NCBI RefSeq assembly: GCF_012163135.1
Contig: NZ_JAAVUP010000001.1
Coordinates: forward strand, 124,001-188,000
Direction: 5' to 3'
Origin: Neoroseomonas oryzicola
GTDB lineage: Bacteria; Pseudomonadota; Alphaproteobacteria; Acetobacterales; Acetobacteraceae
Length of the DNA stretch: 64,000 bases
Shown here one piece after another: positions 35,849 through 44,935 of this stretch; within the stretch, counting starts at the first letter, position 1, and the number at the start of each line of letters is the position of its first letter. A model generated the notes under the pieces. The model ran no database searches. It saw only the letters and a program-made list of their open reading frames with translations, and had not been told where the DNA came from. A program made the translations under genes and the position numbers.

Positions 35849-36192
35849 CGATGAGGCCCGCCATGTCCCGCTTCCTGCCCTGCCTTGGCCTGGCCGCGCT
35901 GCTCGGCGGCTGCGCCGTCTATCCGGACGGCTCGCTCGGCCCGCTGCCGCCGGCCGCCCCGGCGGGCGTCTATATCCCGCCGCCCGCGCCGGCCGTGCCC
36001 TATGCGCCGCCCGCCTATGGCTATCCGGGTGGCGAGGGCGCATCGGTCTACTACGTCCCGCCAGCGGCGCCGCCGGTGGTCGTCTCGCCCTCGATCGGGC
36101 TTGGCTTCTACTGGGGGCCGCGCGGCTATTGGGGGCCTGGCTATTACGGCCGGCCCTATTACGGGCGGCCCTACTACGGGCGCCGCTGGTAG
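35845..36192 (+). CDS. Small Tyr/Gly/Pro-rich lipoprotein
   Basis: 115 residues from the ATG at 35845 inside the stop of the preceding lipoprotein; ATG at 35863 also possible. Lipobox LLGGC follows a hydrophobic stretch. The body is Pro- and Tyr-rich with PPAPAVPYAPP, and the C-terminus is a repeat YGRPYYGRPYYGRRW preceded by GPRGYWGPGYYG. Similar Tyr/Trp-rich tails are seen in small outer-membrane lipoproteins of Acetobacteraceae, of unknown function. It is likely part of a duplicated lipoprotein pair. Confidence 0.6.
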   Translation: MTMRPAMSRFLPCLGLAALLGGCAVYPDGSLGPLPPAAPAGVYIPPPAPAVPYAPPAYGYPGGEGASVYYVPPAAPPVVVSPSIGLGFYWGPRGYWGPGYYGRPYYGRPYYGRRW

Positions 36193-36196
36193 CGGG

Positions 36197-36964
36197 TCAG
36201 CGCAGCGTCGCGATCACCGGCGTGTGGTCCGACGGCTGCGCCTCGCTGCGCGGCATGGTGTCGACCTCGCAGGCTTCGAGCCGTTCGGCGAGGTCGGCGC
36301 TCAGCAGTACATGGTCGATGCGCAGGCCGCGGTTGATCTCGAAGGCCGCGCCGTAGTCCCAGTAGGTGAACAGCGTCTCGTCGGGATGCAGCGCGCGCAG
36401 CGCGTCCGTCAGGCCGAGATGAAGCAGCGCGCGGAAGCGCGCGCGGCTTTCGGAGCGGACCAGCGCATCGGTGTCGGGCAGGGCGCCCGGCGCGAGATCC
36501 GCCGGCGTCGGGCAGACGTTGAAGTCGCCCAGGATCGCGAAGGGCGTGAAGGAATCGAGCCGGTCCGCCGCCACCGTCCGCAGCCGGTCCATCCAGCGCA
36601 GCTTGAAGGCGAAACCCGCATCGCCGCCCGAATTGCCGTTGGGCAGGTAGATGCCGGCGGCATTCAGGCCTTCGGCGCGCACCTCGATGTAGCGGGCCTG
36701 GGTGTCCTCCTCGTCGCCTGGCAGGTGCTCAGCAACGACCTCGTAGGGAATGCGCCCGATCACCGCGACGCCGTTGCGTCCGCCGGCCTGGCCGACCGCG
36801 TGCGTTCGGTAGCCCAACGCCTCGAACTCCATTGCCGGCACCTGTTCGGCCGTGCAGCGCGTCTCCTGCAGGAAGAGCAGGTCGGGCTGGGCCCGCTGCA
36901 GGAACCGCGCGACATGGCCTGCACGCTGGCGGATCGAATTGACGTTGAAGGTCGCGAGCTTCAT
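36197..36964 (-). CDS. xthA: Exodeoxyribonuclease III (AP endonuclease, Xth)
   Basis: 255 residues. It removes nucleotides 3'-to-5' from duplex DNA and cuts at abasic sites. Motifs of the exonuclease-endonuclease-phosphatase fold are present: TFNVNSIRQR, LLFLQETRC (catalytic Glu), IYLPNGN, AILGDFNVCP (metal Asp/Asn) and QPSDHTPVIATL (catalytic Asp-His near the end). A small ORF and an ErpA-like gene are upstream on the same strand. Confidence 0.95.
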   Translation of the reverse strand: MKLATFNVNSIRQRAGHVARFLQRAQPDLLFLQETRCTAEQVPAMEFEALGYRTHAVGQAGGRNGVAVIGRIPYEVVAEHLPGDEEDTQARYIEVRAEGLNAAGIYLPNGNSGGDAGFAFKLRWMDRLRTVAADRLDSFTPFAILGDFNVCPTPADLAPGALPDTDALVRSESRARFRALLHLGLTDALRALHPDETLFTYWDYGAAFEINRGLRIDHVLLSADLAERLEACEVDTMPRSEAQPSDHTPVIATLR

Positions 36965-37029
36965 GCCGGCTTCGTTCGGAAGGGAAGGGTGTTCCTATAC
37001 CCTTCCGGCGACAGCCGCGCGACCGGCCT

Positions 37030-37125
37030 TCAGGCGGCCAGAGCTGCCGCCATGCAGGCGAGGAAGAGGCCGATCCGCAGGATGATCGCGGGCGCAACGG
37101 CATAGTCGAGCTTCGGTTCGGCCAT
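37030..37125 (-). CDS. Tiny single-helix membrane protein, putative
   Basis: 31 residues from the ATG at 37125. A good Shine-Dalgarno sequence GGAGGG lies six bases before the start. The sequence has one hydrophobic segment APAIILRIGLFLACMAAALAA (about residues 11-31) after a polar N-terminus. It lies 65 bases upstream of xthA. I recognise no family. The ribosome binding site is the main support. Confidence 0.4.
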   Translation of the reverse strand: MAEPKLDYAVAPAIILRIGLFLACMAAALAA

Positions 37126-37208
37126 GAGGAACCCTCCGGTTCGGCTGGCCGCGCGCTGGGTCCCTGTTACGGCAACGTTATGTGTCAGGATTGCTGACCT
37201 GCAAGCTA

Positions 37209-37227
37209 ATTGCTGCGCCGCAGCAAT
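37209..37227. promoter_or_regulatory. Palindrome between the erpA stop and the small ORF
   Basis: ATTGCTGCG-C-CGCAGCAAT is a perfect 19-base palindrome. A third copy of ATTGCTG occurs at 37190-37196. It could be a terminator for the ErpA-like gene (which ends at 37236) or an operator for the small ORF. No evidence distinguishes these. Confidence 0.35.
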
Positions 37228-37235
37228 CCGACGCG

Positions 37236-37589
37236 TCAGCCCACCGAGAAGGAAGTCCCGCAGCCGCAGGCCGACACCGCCTGCGGGTTGCGGATCGCGA
37301 AATGCGCCCCGATCAGTTCCTCGGCCCAGTCGAGTTCCGCCCCGGCCAGCAGGTCGAGCGAGACAGGATCGACGAAGACCCGCCCCGCGCCGTCGCCCAC
37401 CACCAGGTCCTCCTCGGCCGGCGCGTCCTCGAGCCCGAATTTGTACTGGAAGCCGGAACATCCCCCCGCTTCGACCGCCAGGCGCAGGCCGGCGGCGGGC
37501 CGGCCCTCGCGCGCCGCGATCTCGCTGATCTGGGCGCGGGCACGGTCGGTGACGCGGAAGGCGGGGGCGGTGCTGCTGCCGTCGGGCAT
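37236..37589 (-). CDS. erpA: ErpA/IscA-type iron-sulfur cluster carrier
   Basis: 117 residues from the ATG at 37589. It has the three conserved cysteines of A-type carriers: GGCSGFQY (Cys44) and ACGCGTSF (Cys108, Cys110), with FVDPVSLDLLAGAELDWAEEL between. It accepts iron-sulfur clusters and passes them to apoproteins. IscA and ErpA are not separable by eye; ErpA is the usual label in alphaproteobacteria. It is divergent from dgt, which matches the arrangement in related genomes. Confidence 0.9.
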   Translation of the reverse strand: MPDGSSTAPAFRVTDRARAQISEIAAREGRPAAGLRLAVEAGGCSGFQYKFGLEDAPAEEDLVVGDGAGRVFVDPVSLDLLAGAELDWAEELIGAHFAIRNPQAVSACGCGTSFSVG

Positions 37590-37613
37590 GGCGTTCGGAC
37601 TCCTGGCACCCCC

Positions 37614-37641
37614 AACATAGGACGCCGGCCGCGACGATCAA
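37614..37641 (-). promoter_or_regulatory. Putative erpA promoter
   Basis: On the minus strand TTGATC (37641-37636), 16 bases, then TATGTT (37619-37614), 24 bases before the start codon. Both hexamers have four matches to consensus. Confidence 0.4.
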
Positions 37642-37691
37642 ACGGGCGGCCGGTTGCCGGGGGGCGCGCCCGGGTGCTACGGCCCCCGGCC

Positions 37692-38840
37692 ATGAGTCTC
37701 GCGCCCTATGCCGTCCGGCCGGAGACCTCGCGCGGCCGGTTGCATCCGGAAGCGGGGGGCGATGCGCGCTCGCCCTTCCAGCGGGACCGGGACCGCATCA
37801 TCCACGCCACCGCCTTCCGCCGGCTGCAGTACAAGACCCAGGTCTTCGTCTACCACGAAGGCGACCATTTCCGGACGCGCCTGACCCATTCGATCGAGGT
37901 CGCGCAGATCGCGCGCTCCATCGCGCGTCAGTTGTCGCTCGACGAGGACCTCTCGGAAGCCCTCGCCCTCGCCCACGATCTCGGCCACCCGCCCTTCGGC
38001 CATGCGGGGGAGGACGCGCTGAACAGCGCGATGAAGCCCTATGGCGGCTTCGACCACAACGCGCAGTCGCTCAAGGCGGTGACGCTGCTCGAGACGCGCT
38101 ACGCCGGCTTCGACGGGCTGAACCTGACCTGGGAGACGCTGGAGGGCCTTGCCAAGCACAACGGCCCGCTGCGCCGCCCCGCGCCCTACATCGCCGAATA
38201 CGACGCGCAGCATCCGCTCGACCTCGGCACCCATGCGAGTGCCGAGGCGCAGATCGCCGCCCTGGCGGACGACATCGCCTACAACAACCACGACCTCGAC
38301 GACGGGCTGCGCGCGCGGCTCTTCACCCTCGAGGAAGTGGGCGCGCTGCCGCTGATCGGCGATGCGCTGGCCGAGGCGCGCCGCGCCGCGCCCGCGGGCG
38401 CCGAGGACCGCGTGCCGTCGGAGATGATCCGCCGCGTCATCAACATGATGGTGGGCGACGTCGTTGCCGAATCCCGCCGGCGCATCGCAGCGATGGCGCC
38501 GGCGAGCGTTGACGACATCCGCCGCGCGCCACGCCCGGTCGTTGCCTTCTCCGACGGCATGATCGAGGCGAACAACGTCCTGCGCGACTTCCTGTTCACC
38601 CGCATGTACCGCCACTGGCGGGTGAACCGCACCATGGCGAAGTCGAAGCGCGTGGTACAGATGCTGTTCAGCCTGCTGCATGGCGGGCCGCAGATGCTGC
38701 CGCCGATGTGGCGCGCCCGTGCGGGCGATGCCGGGTCGCCGCACTGCGCCCGCGTCGTGTGCGACTACATCGCCGGCATGACTGACCGCTACGCGCTGGA
38801 GGAACACCGGCGCATGACCGACCCCGACATTCCTGGCTGA
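37692..38840 (+). CDS. dgt: Deoxyguanosinetriphosphate triphosphohydrolase-like protein (dGTPase)
   Basis: 382 residues from the ATG at 37692. The HD-domain metal motif is RTRLTHSIEVAQIARSIARQL, and ALALAHDLGHPPFGHAGEDAL has the HD pair; GGFDHNAQSLKAV and ALADDIAYNNHDLDDGL give the rest of the catalytic set. It hydrolyses dNTPs to nucleoside and triphosphate. It is followed closely by argS (6 bases), as in many alphaproteobacteria. Confidence 0.93.
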   Translation: MSLAPYAVRPETSRGRLHPEAGGDARSPFQRDRDRIIHATAFRRLQYKTQVFVYHEGDHFRTRLTHSIEVAQIARSIARQLSLDEDLSEALALAHDLGHPPFGHAGEDALNSAMKPYGGFDHNAQSLKAVTLLETRYAGFDGLNLTWETLEGLAKHNGPLRRPAPYIAEYDAQHPLDLGTHASAEAQIAALADDIAYNNHDLDDGLRARLFTLEEVGALPLIGDALAEARRAAPAGAEDRVPSEMIRRVINMMVGDVVAESRRRIAAMAPASVDDIRRAPRPVVAFSDGMIEANNVLRDFLFTRMYRHWRVNRTMAKSKRVVQMLFSLLHGGPQMLPPMWRARAGDAGSPHCARVVCDYIAGMTDRYALEEHRRMTDPDIPG

Positions 38841-38846
38841 GAGCCC

Positions 38847-40685
38847 ATGACCGACAACATCTTCACCCTCCTGACGCAGGAGGTGCGCGGCGCGCTCGCC
38901 GCCCTGGTGCCCGACCTGCCGGCCGAGGCCCTCTCGCGCGTCCAGGTCGAGCCCCCGCGCGAGGCGGCGCATGGCGACATGGCGACCAATGCCGCGCTGG
39001 TGGCCGCCAAGCCCGCGCGCATGCCGCCGCCCAAGCTCGCCGCCGCGCTGGCCGAACGCCTGGTCGCTTTGCCGATGGTGTCCGAGGCGACCCCCGCCGG
39101 CCCCGGCTTCGTGAACCTCCGGCTGAAGGAGGATTTCCTCCGCGCCCAGGTCGGTGCCGTGTTGCTGGCCGGGGAGGCCTACGGCGAATCCCGCCTCGGC
39201 GCCGGCGTGCGCGCGAATGTCGAATACGTCTCCGCCAACCCGACCGGGCCGATGCATGTCGGGCATTGCCGCGGCGCGGTGGTGGGCGATGCGCTCGCCA
39301 ACCTGATGGCCAAGGCCGGCTGGGCGGTGACGAAGGAGTATTACGTCAACGACGCCGGCAACCAGGTCGCAGCCCTCGGCTGGGCGGCCTATTGGCGCTA
39401 CCTGCGCGCGGTCACCCTCGACGCCGAGGAATGGAACGCGGAACAGACGGAGCGCCGCTTCGGCGTCACGCTGCAGTATCGCGGCGACTACCTGGTCGCG
39501 GTGGGCGAGGCGCTCGCCGAACGCTACGGCGACAGCCTGGTCGCCCGCCGCATCGAGGCCGACACCCTGCCGGAGGAGGAGACGCTGTCCGCCTTCGGCC
39601 CGGCCCTGGAACGCGGCTGGCTGGTGAAGTCCGCTTGGCTCGATACCTGCCGCGAAACCGCGGTCGCGATGATGATGGCCGAGATCCGCGAGGACCTCGC
39701 GCTGCTCGGCGTGACGCAGGATGTCTTCCTCTCCGAGCGCGCGCTAGTCGAGGCCGGCGCCGTCGAAGGCGCGGTGAAGCTGCTCGAGGACAAGGGCCTC
39801 ATCTACGAGGGCGTGCTCGAGCCCCCCAAGGGCAAGACGCCCGAGGATTGGGAGCCGCGCCCGCAGACGCTGTTCCGCGCGACCGATTTCGGCGACGACG
39901 TGGACCGCCCGCTGCGCAAGTCGGACGGGTCGAACACCTACTTCGCCAACGACATCGCCTGCCACGCCGACAAGATCGGCCGCGGCCACGAACTGCTGAT
40001 CGACGTCTGGGGCGCGGACCATGGCGGCTACGTCAACCGCATGCAGGCGGCGGTGCGCGCGGTCTCCGGCGGGAAGGTGCCGCTCGAGATCGTGCTGTGC
40101 CAGATCGTGCACGTCATGAAGGCCGGCGAGCCCGTGCGCATGTCGAAGCGCGCCGGCACCTACGTCACGCTGCGCGACCTGATCGAGGAAGTCGGCCGCG
40201 ACGCGGTGCGCTTCACCATGCTGACGCGCAAGTCGGACGCGCAGATGGAATTCGACCTCGACAAGGTGGTCGAGCAGACGCGGGACAACCCGGTGTTCTA
40301 CGTGCAGTACGCCCATGCGCGCTGCCGGTCGGTTCTGCGCCAGGCGGGGGATCCCAAGGTGGGCGAACTCGCGACGGCGCCGCTCGCGGCCCTGACCGAC
40401 CCCGCCGAGATGGCCCTGATCCGGCGCATCGCGGCCTGGCCGCGCACCGTGGAAGCAGCCGCAACAGCGCGTGAGCCGCACCGAATCGCGTTCTATCTGC
40501 AGGACTTGGCCGGGGATTTTCATGTACTGTGGAATCGGGGTCGCGACGATTCGACGCTCCGGTTCATCCGGGCGGAGGAGCCGGAGGCGACCCGGGCCCG
40601 GCTGGCCCTCGTCGCGGCGACTGCGACGGTGATCCGATCGGGCCTCGGCGTCATGGGGGTGACGCCGGTGGAGGAGATGCGCTGA
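38847..40685 (+). CDS. argS: Arginyl-tRNA synthetase
   Basis: 612 residues. Class I enzyme: [29 protein letters not shown] (HVGH at residues 137-140) and [21 protein letters not shown] in place of KMSKS. The N-terminal Add1 domain (1-110) and the C-terminal anticodon-binding domain (about 480-612) ending in VTPVEEM are present. It charges tRNA-Arg. Confidence 0.97.
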   Translation: MTDNIFTLLTQEVRGALAALVPDLPAEALSRVQVEPPREAAHGDMATNAALVAAKPARMPPPKLAAALAERLVALPMVSEATPAGPGFVNLRLKEDFLRAQVGAVLLAGEAYGESRLGAGVRANVEYVSANPTGPMHVGHCRGAVVGDALANLMAKAGWAVTKEYYVNDAGNQVAALGWAAYWRYLRAVTLDAEEWNAEQTERRFGVTLQYRGDYLVAVGEALAERYGDSLVARRIEADTLPEEETLSAFGPALERGWLVKSAWLDTCRETAVAMMMAEIREDLALLGVTQDVFLSERALVEAGAVEGAVKLLEDKGLIYEGVLEPPKGKTPEDWEPRPQTLFRATDFGDDVDRPLRKSDGSNTYFANDIACHADKIGRGHELLIDVWGADHGGYVNRMQAAVRAVSGGKVPLEIVLCQIVHVMKAGEPVRMSKRAGTYVTLRDLIEEVGRDAVRFTMLTRKSDAQMEFDLDKVVEQTRDNPVFYVQYAHARCRSVLRQAGDPKVGELATAPLAALTDPAEMALIRRIAAWPRTVEAAATAREPHRIAFYLQDLAGDFHVLWNRGRDDSTLRFIRAEEPEATRARLALVAATATVIRSGLGVMGVTPVEEMR

Positions 40686-40716
40686 CGGGCTTGCCCACGG
40701 CCCAGGGGGGTTGGGC

Positions 40717-41526
40717 ATGACAGACGTTCAGATGCCGTCCTATCGGGTGCGGCCCGCCGATGGCGGGCCTCCCTGGCGGATGCTGGCGATCGGCGGGGGG
40801 CTTGCCGCCGTGCTCGCGGTCGGCGCTGCGATCGCCTGGGGCATCAGCCGCAGCGGAGGGTCGCGCAGCGTGCCGCTGATCGAGGCCGATCCGCGTCCCT
40901 TCAAGGTCCGCCCGGACGATCCCGGCGGGCTGCGCGTGCCCAACCAGGATGAACTGATCTTCGAGCGGAACCGCGGTGGCGCCCCGTCCGCCGGCGCGCG
41001 GCTTGCGCCGGAGCCGGAAGGGCCGCGGCTCGATGCCCTCCGCGCGCAGGTCGCGCAGCCGACTCAGCAGGCGGCGGCCCCTTCGGCGCCCGCGGCACCC
41101 GCGGCGGCGCCGGCGACCCCGGCAGCACCGCGCCAGGCGGCGAACGGCGCACCGGCGGCCCCGGCCGGGCAGAGGCAGGCCCCGGCAACTACGGCTGCCC
41201 CGCCCGCGTCGGCGCCGGCGGCCCAGGCCCCGGCGGCGACCCCGGCCGCCGCGCCCGCGCGCCCGGCCCCGGCACCCAACGGGACGATCCGCGTGCAACT
41301 CGGCGCCCTGACCTCGGAGGAAGCGGCGCGCGCGGAATGGGATCGCCTCGCGCGCCGCCACGCCGACCTGCTCGGCGCCTTCCGCCCGCAGGTCGTCCGC
41401 TTCGAGCGGGAAGGGCAGCCCACGCTGTACCGGCTCCGCACCGGCGGCTTCGCCGATGTCGCGGCCGCCCAGTCCTTCTGCGAGCAGGCGCGCGCCAAGC
41501 AGATGCCCTGCACCATCATCCGCTGA
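40717..41526 (+). CDS. SPOR-domain membrane protein
   Basis: 269 residues from the ATG at 40717, after a GGGGGG run. One transmembrane helix (MLAIGGGLAAVLAVGAAIAWGI, about residues 22-43) is followed by a long Ala/Pro-rich linker (about 115-190) and a C-terminal SPOR domain (GTIRVQLGALTSEEAARAEWDRLARRHADLL ... LYRLRTGGFADVAAAQSFCEQA). SPOR domains bind denuded septal peptidoglycan, so a role in cell division or wall remodelling is likely. It stands between argS and nagZ, the usual place. Confidence 0.9.
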   Translation: MTDVQMPSYRVRPADGGPPWRMLAIGGGLAAVLAVGAAIAWGISRSGGSRSVPLIEADPRPFKVRPDDPGGLRVPNQDELIFERNRGGAPSAGARLAPEPEGPRLDALRAQVAQPTQQAAAPSAPAAPAAAPATPAAPRQAANGAPAAPAGQRQAPATTAAPPASAPAAQAPAATPAAAPARPAPAPNGTIRVQLGALTSEEAARAEWDRLARRHADLLGAFRPQVVRFEREGQPTLYRLRTGGFADVAAAQSFCEQARAKQMPCTIIR

Positions 41527-41542
41527 CCCGGCCGCCATTCCC

Positions 41543-42577
41543 GTGACTCCCCGCGCGGCGATCGTCGGCCTGTCCGGCCCCGTCCTGACCCCCGAGGAAG
41601 CGGCGCTGCTGCGCGCCGAACGCCCGCTCGGCGTCATCCTGTTCGCCCGGAACGTCGCGGCCCCGACGCAATTGCGGGCGCTGACGGCCGCGATCCGCGA
41701 GATCCTTGGCGCCGAGGCGCCGATCCTGGTCGACCAGGAAGGGGGGCGCGTCGCGCGGCTCAAGCCGCCGCACTGGGAACGCTTCCCGGCTGCCGCAGCG
41801 TTCGAAGGCATGCCGGAACCGGCCATCCGGGCCAATGCGCTGCTGCTGGGCGCGACGTGCGTGGCCGAGGGCCTCGACGTCGTCTGCGCCCCGGTGCTGG
41901 ACCTGCGGATCCCCGGCGCCCATGGCGTGATCGGCGACCGCGCCTATGCCGCGGACCCGGCCGAGATCGCCCGTTGCGGCGCAGCCGTGATCGCCGGCCT
42001 CCAGGCGGCCGGCGCGATCCCCGTCATCAAGCACATCCCCGGCCATGGCCGGTCGATGGCCGACAGCCATCACGAACTGCCACGCGTCGGCGCAGGCCTG
42101 GCCGAACTGGCGCAGGACATCGCGCCCTTCCGGGCGCTGGCCGCCTCGGGCGCCTGGGCGATGACCGCCCATGTGCTCTACGAGGCCTGGGATGCCAGCC
42201 GCCCTGCCACCATCTCTGCCCGCGTGATCAACGACATCATCCGCGGCGAGATCGGCTTCGACGGCGTGATCGTGACCGACGACCTTGCCATGGGGGCCTT
42301 GCAGGGCACCTCGAACGACCTCGCCGGCGCGGCGCTCGAGGCGGGCTGCGACGTCGTCCTGCATTGCACCGGGCGATTGGCCGAGACGGCCGCGCTGCTC
42401 TCCGCCTGCCCGCGGCTGAGCGTGCGCGCGGAGGAGCGTCTCGCCGCCGCCCGCGCCGCCCGGGACGCCTTCCGCGACCGCGAACCAGCGGCGCTGCGAA
42501 GCCTGCGCGACGCGACCCTCGGCGCCGCGTCCGGCGCCGCGGCCGGCGACGACCCGACAGCACGCCCCGCCGCCTGA
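41543..42577 (+). CDS. nagZ: Beta-N-acetylhexosaminidase, NagZ
   Basis: 344 residues from the GTG at 41543; no ATG gives a complete N-terminus. Glycoside hydrolase family 3: LFARNV, LVDQEGGRVARLKPPHW, KHIPGHGRSMADSHHELP (catalytic loop) and VIVTDDLAMGAL with the Asp nucleophile. It removes N-acetylglucosamine from peptidoglycan fragments during recycling. The C-terminus is Ala-rich. It overlaps the M50 gene by one base. Confidence 0.93.
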   Translation: MTPRAAIVGLSGPVLTPEEAALLRAERPLGVILFARNVAAPTQLRALTAAIREILGAEAPILVDQEGGRVARLKPPHWERFPAAAAFEGMPEPAIRANALLLGATCVAEGLDVVCAPVLDLRIPGAHGVIGDRAYAADPAEIARCGAAVIAGLQAAGAIPVIKHIPGHGRSMADSHHELPRVGAGLAELAQDIAPFRALAASGAWAMTAHVLYEAWDASRPATISARVINDIIRGEIGFDGVIVTDDLAMGALQGTSNDLAGAALEAGCDVVLHCTGRLAETAALLSACPRLSVRAEERLAAARAARDAFRDREPAALRSLRDATLGAASGAAAGDDPTARPAA

Positions 42578-43284
42578 TGCTCGACTGGCTTCCGGAAGCC
42601 GCCGCGGCGGTGCTCGCCGCGGTGCTCGCCATCACGATGCATGAGGCGGCGCATGGCTACGCCGCGCTGGCCCTCGGCGACGACACCGCGAAGAAGGCGG
42701 GGCGGATCAGCCTGAATCCGCTGCGCCATGTCGACACCTTCGGCACCCTCATCCTGCCGGGGCTGATGATCGCCGGGCAGCTGCTGACCATCGGCCAGGT
42801 CCAGGCGGTGTTCGGCTGGGCCAAGCCGGTGCCGGTGGACATCTGGCGCCTGCGCAACCCGCGCTGGGGCATGGTGCTGGTCGCCGCCGCCGGGCCGGCT
42901 GTGAACGCCTTCCAGGCCATTGTCGCGGCACTCCTGGTCCATGCCGTGGTGGCTGGGGAGGGGATGCTCGGCCCCGATCTGGCGCGCTACCTGGTGCGCT
43001 TCCTCGCCCTGGTGATGGTGGCGAACCTGGTGCTCGGGCTGTTCAACCTGCTGCCGCTGCCCCCGCTCGACGGCGGGCGGATCATGGTCGGCATCCTGCC
43101 CCGCGGGCCGGCCATCGCGCTGGCGCGGGTCGAACCCTATGGACTCCTGATCGTCATCCTGGGCTTGTTCATCCTGCCCATGGTCGTTCCGGCCTGGGAC
43201 CCGATGAACTGGTTCGTGCGGAACCTCGTCGGGCCGGCCTTCGACCTCGTGCTCGTGCTCACGGGCCACGGAGCGGGCGGATGA
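42577..43284 (+). CDS. Site-2 protease family (M50) membrane metalloprotease
   Basis: 235 residues with about six hydrophobic segments. Zinc site HEAAH (residues 22-26) in the first helix and the second motif LPLPPLDGGRI (about residue 160) in a later helix define an M50 intramembrane protease, in the short group without a PDZ domain. It cleaves membrane-anchored substrates, which are unknown. It lies between nagZ and scpA, overlapping both. Confidence 0.92.
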   Translation: MLDWLPEAAAAVLAAVLAITMHEAAHGYAALALGDDTAKKAGRISLNPLRHVDTFGTLILPGLMIAGQLLTIGQVQAVFGWAKPVPVDIWRLRNPRWGMVLVAAAGPAVNAFQAIVAALLVHAVVAGEGMLGPDLARYLVRFLALVMVANLVLGLFNLLPLPPLDGGRIMVGILPRGPAIALARVEPYGLLIVILGLFILPMVVPAWDPMNWFVRNLVGPAFDLVLVLTGHGAGG

Positions 43285-44039
43285 GCGAGACGCTGCAACT
43301 GCACCTGGACGGCTTCGAAGGGCCGCTCGACCTGCTGCTGGAACTGGCGCGGGCGCAGAAGGTCGACATCGCGAAGATCTCGATCGTCGCGCTGGTGGAC
43401 CAGTATCTCGCGGTGATCGAGGGCGCGCGTCGGGTCCGGCTGGAACTGGCCGCCGACTGGCTGGTGATGGCCGCCTGGCTCGCCTGGCTGAAGTCCCGAC
43501 TGCTGATCCCGCCCGAGGAGGCCGAGGGCGAGGACGCCGAGGCGCTGGCCGAGACGCTGACGGAACGTCTCGCGGAACTGGAACGCATGCGCGCGGCCGC
43601 GCTGTGGCTGAACCGCCGGCCCTGGCTGGGCCATGACGTCTTCGCCCGCGGCCTGCCGGAAAGCCTGCGCGTCGAGGACCGTTCGGGCCTGCATGCCGAC
43701 CTGCCGTCTCTGCTGCAGGCCTATGTCGCCGCGCGGCGGCGGGCGCTGGCGAAACGTCCCTACCGGCCCAAGCCGCGGAAACTGTTCACCGTGCAGGAGG
43801 CGCTGGAGCGCCTGACCCGCCTGGTCGGCGCCCTGCCGTCCTGGTCGGTGCTGCAGGGTTTCCTGCCCGATACGATCGTCGACCCGGTGGAACGGCGCGC
43901 GGCCCTTGCCAGCACGCTCGTGGCAGGCTTGGAGATGGCCCGCGGCGGCGGCATCGAGATCCGCCAGGAAGAGGCCTTCGGCCCCATCATGGTCCGCCGC
44001 CGGACGGAAGAAGGTACGACGGATGAACGGAACGCCTGA
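43281..44039 (+). CDS. scpA: Segregation and condensation protein A
   Basis: 252 residues. Kleisin of the bacterial SMC complex: LQLHLDGFEGPLDLLLELARAQKVDIAKISIVALVDQYLAVIE at the N-terminus (SMC neck binding) and a C-terminal winged helix ending EIRQEEAFGPIMVRRR. It closes the SMC ring together with ScpB. Overlaps the M50 gene by four bases and scpB by 17. Confidence 0.94.
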   Translation: MSETLQLHLDGFEGPLDLLLELARAQKVDIAKISIVALVDQYLAVIEGARRVRLELAADWLVMAAWLAWLKSRLLIPPEEAEGEDAEALAETLTERLAELERMRAAALWLNRRPWLGHDVFARGLPESLRVEDRSGLHADLPSLLQAYVAARRRALAKRPYRPKPRKLFTVQEALERLTRLVGALPSWSVLQGFLPDTIVDPVERRAALASTLVAGLEMARGGGIEIRQEEAFGPIMVRRRTEEGTTDERNA

Positions 44040-44772
44040 GACGCCGGAGGAGGCGCCCGAGGCGCCGCCCGCGGCGGCGGGCGAAGCCGTGCCCGTGCCG
44101 CCCGCGCCGGAACCGGAGCCCGCACCGCCGGAGGCCGACCCGGCGCTGCTCGCCGAGGGCGTGCGCGTCGCCGAGGCGCTGATCTATGCCTCGGACCGGC
44201 CGGTGACGCCGGCCATGCTCGCCGCCGTGCTGCCGGAGGGGCTGACCGCCACCGCCGCCGCCGCCGCCCTGGCCGAGGCCTGCGAGGGCAGGGGCGTGGT
44301 GCTGACCGAGGTCGCCGGTGGCTGGGCCTTCCGCACCGCGCCGGACCTCGCGCAACGGCTGACCAAGGTGGTCCAGGCCCCGCGCCGCCTGCCGCGTGCG
44401 GCGATGGAAGCGCTGTCCGTCATCGCCTACCACCAGCCCTGCACCCGCGGCGAGATCGAGGAGATCCGCGGTGCGACGCTGTCCCAGACGACGCTGGAAG
44501 CGCTGCTGGAACTCGGCCTGATCGCTCCGCGCGGGCGGCGCGAGGTGCCCGGCCGCCCGACGCTGTGGGGGACCACCCCGAAATTCCTCGAGCAGTTCGG
44601 GCTGAAGGCGCTGTCGGACCTGCCCCGCAAGGAGGAACTGGTCACTGCCGAGACCGCGCCGGCCCTGCCGCTCGGCCCCGCGCCAGCGGAATCGCCGGCT
44701 GAAGCGGCACCCGAACCGGAAGAACCGCCCGCTTCCTCGGAAGACGAGCCCCCCGCGCCGCCGACGCCATGA
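44023..44772 (+). CDS. scpB: Segregation and condensation protein B
   Basis: 249 residues from the ATG at 44023, 17 bases inside scpA. N-terminal (residues 1-40) and C-terminal (about 205-249) parts are Pro/Glu/Ala-rich. The core has VRVAEALIYASDRPVTPAMLAAVL, then AMEALSVIAYHQPCTRGEIEEIRG and GRREVPGRPTLWGTTPKFLEQFGLKALSDLP, the characteristic winged helices. It is the dimeric KITE subunit of SMC-ScpAB. Confidence 0.95.
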   Translation: MNGTPETPEEAPEAPPAAAGEAVPVPPAPEPEPAPPEADPALLAEGVRVAEALIYASDRPVTPAMLAAVLPEGLTATAAAAALAEACEGRGVVLTEVAGGWAFRTAPDLAQRLTKVVQAPRRLPRAAMEALSVIAYHQPCTRGEIEEIRGATLSQTTLEALLELGLIAPRGRREVPGRPTLWGTTPKFLEQFGLKALSDLPRKEELVTAETAPALPLGPAPAESPAEAAPEPEEPPASSEDEPPAPPTP

Positions 44773-44892
44773 CCCAGTCTTGCCAAGACCAGCGCACCCC
44801 GCGGCCTGCCGCTATCGGCCGGCCGGGAGCGCAAGGCGCGACCGCGCCCGACCGCGAGCCGCGCCGGGCGCAGCATTCCCGCGCGAAGCCAA

Positions 44893-44910
44893 GCCGGCCG
44901 GACGGCCGGC
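44893..44910. repeat. Short GC hairpin in the scpB-ABC gap
   Basis: GCCGGCCG and CGGCCGGC separated by GA. It lies 25 bases before the GTG of the ABC ATPase, in the 163-base gap where related genomes carry tatA. It may be incidental. Confidence 0.25.
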
Positions 44911-44935
44911 GCCCGGCGTCTGAGGGCCAACAACC

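Noticed and set aside
37126-37641. A longer version of the tiny ORF upstream of xthA (203 codons)
   Set aside because: It would run through the ErpA-like gene and lacks structure; only the last 31 codons have a ribosome site and a helix.
44773-44935. A hidden tatA in the gap before the ABC ATPase
   Set aside because: The gap is 163 bases and shows no hydrophobic helix with the TatA pattern.
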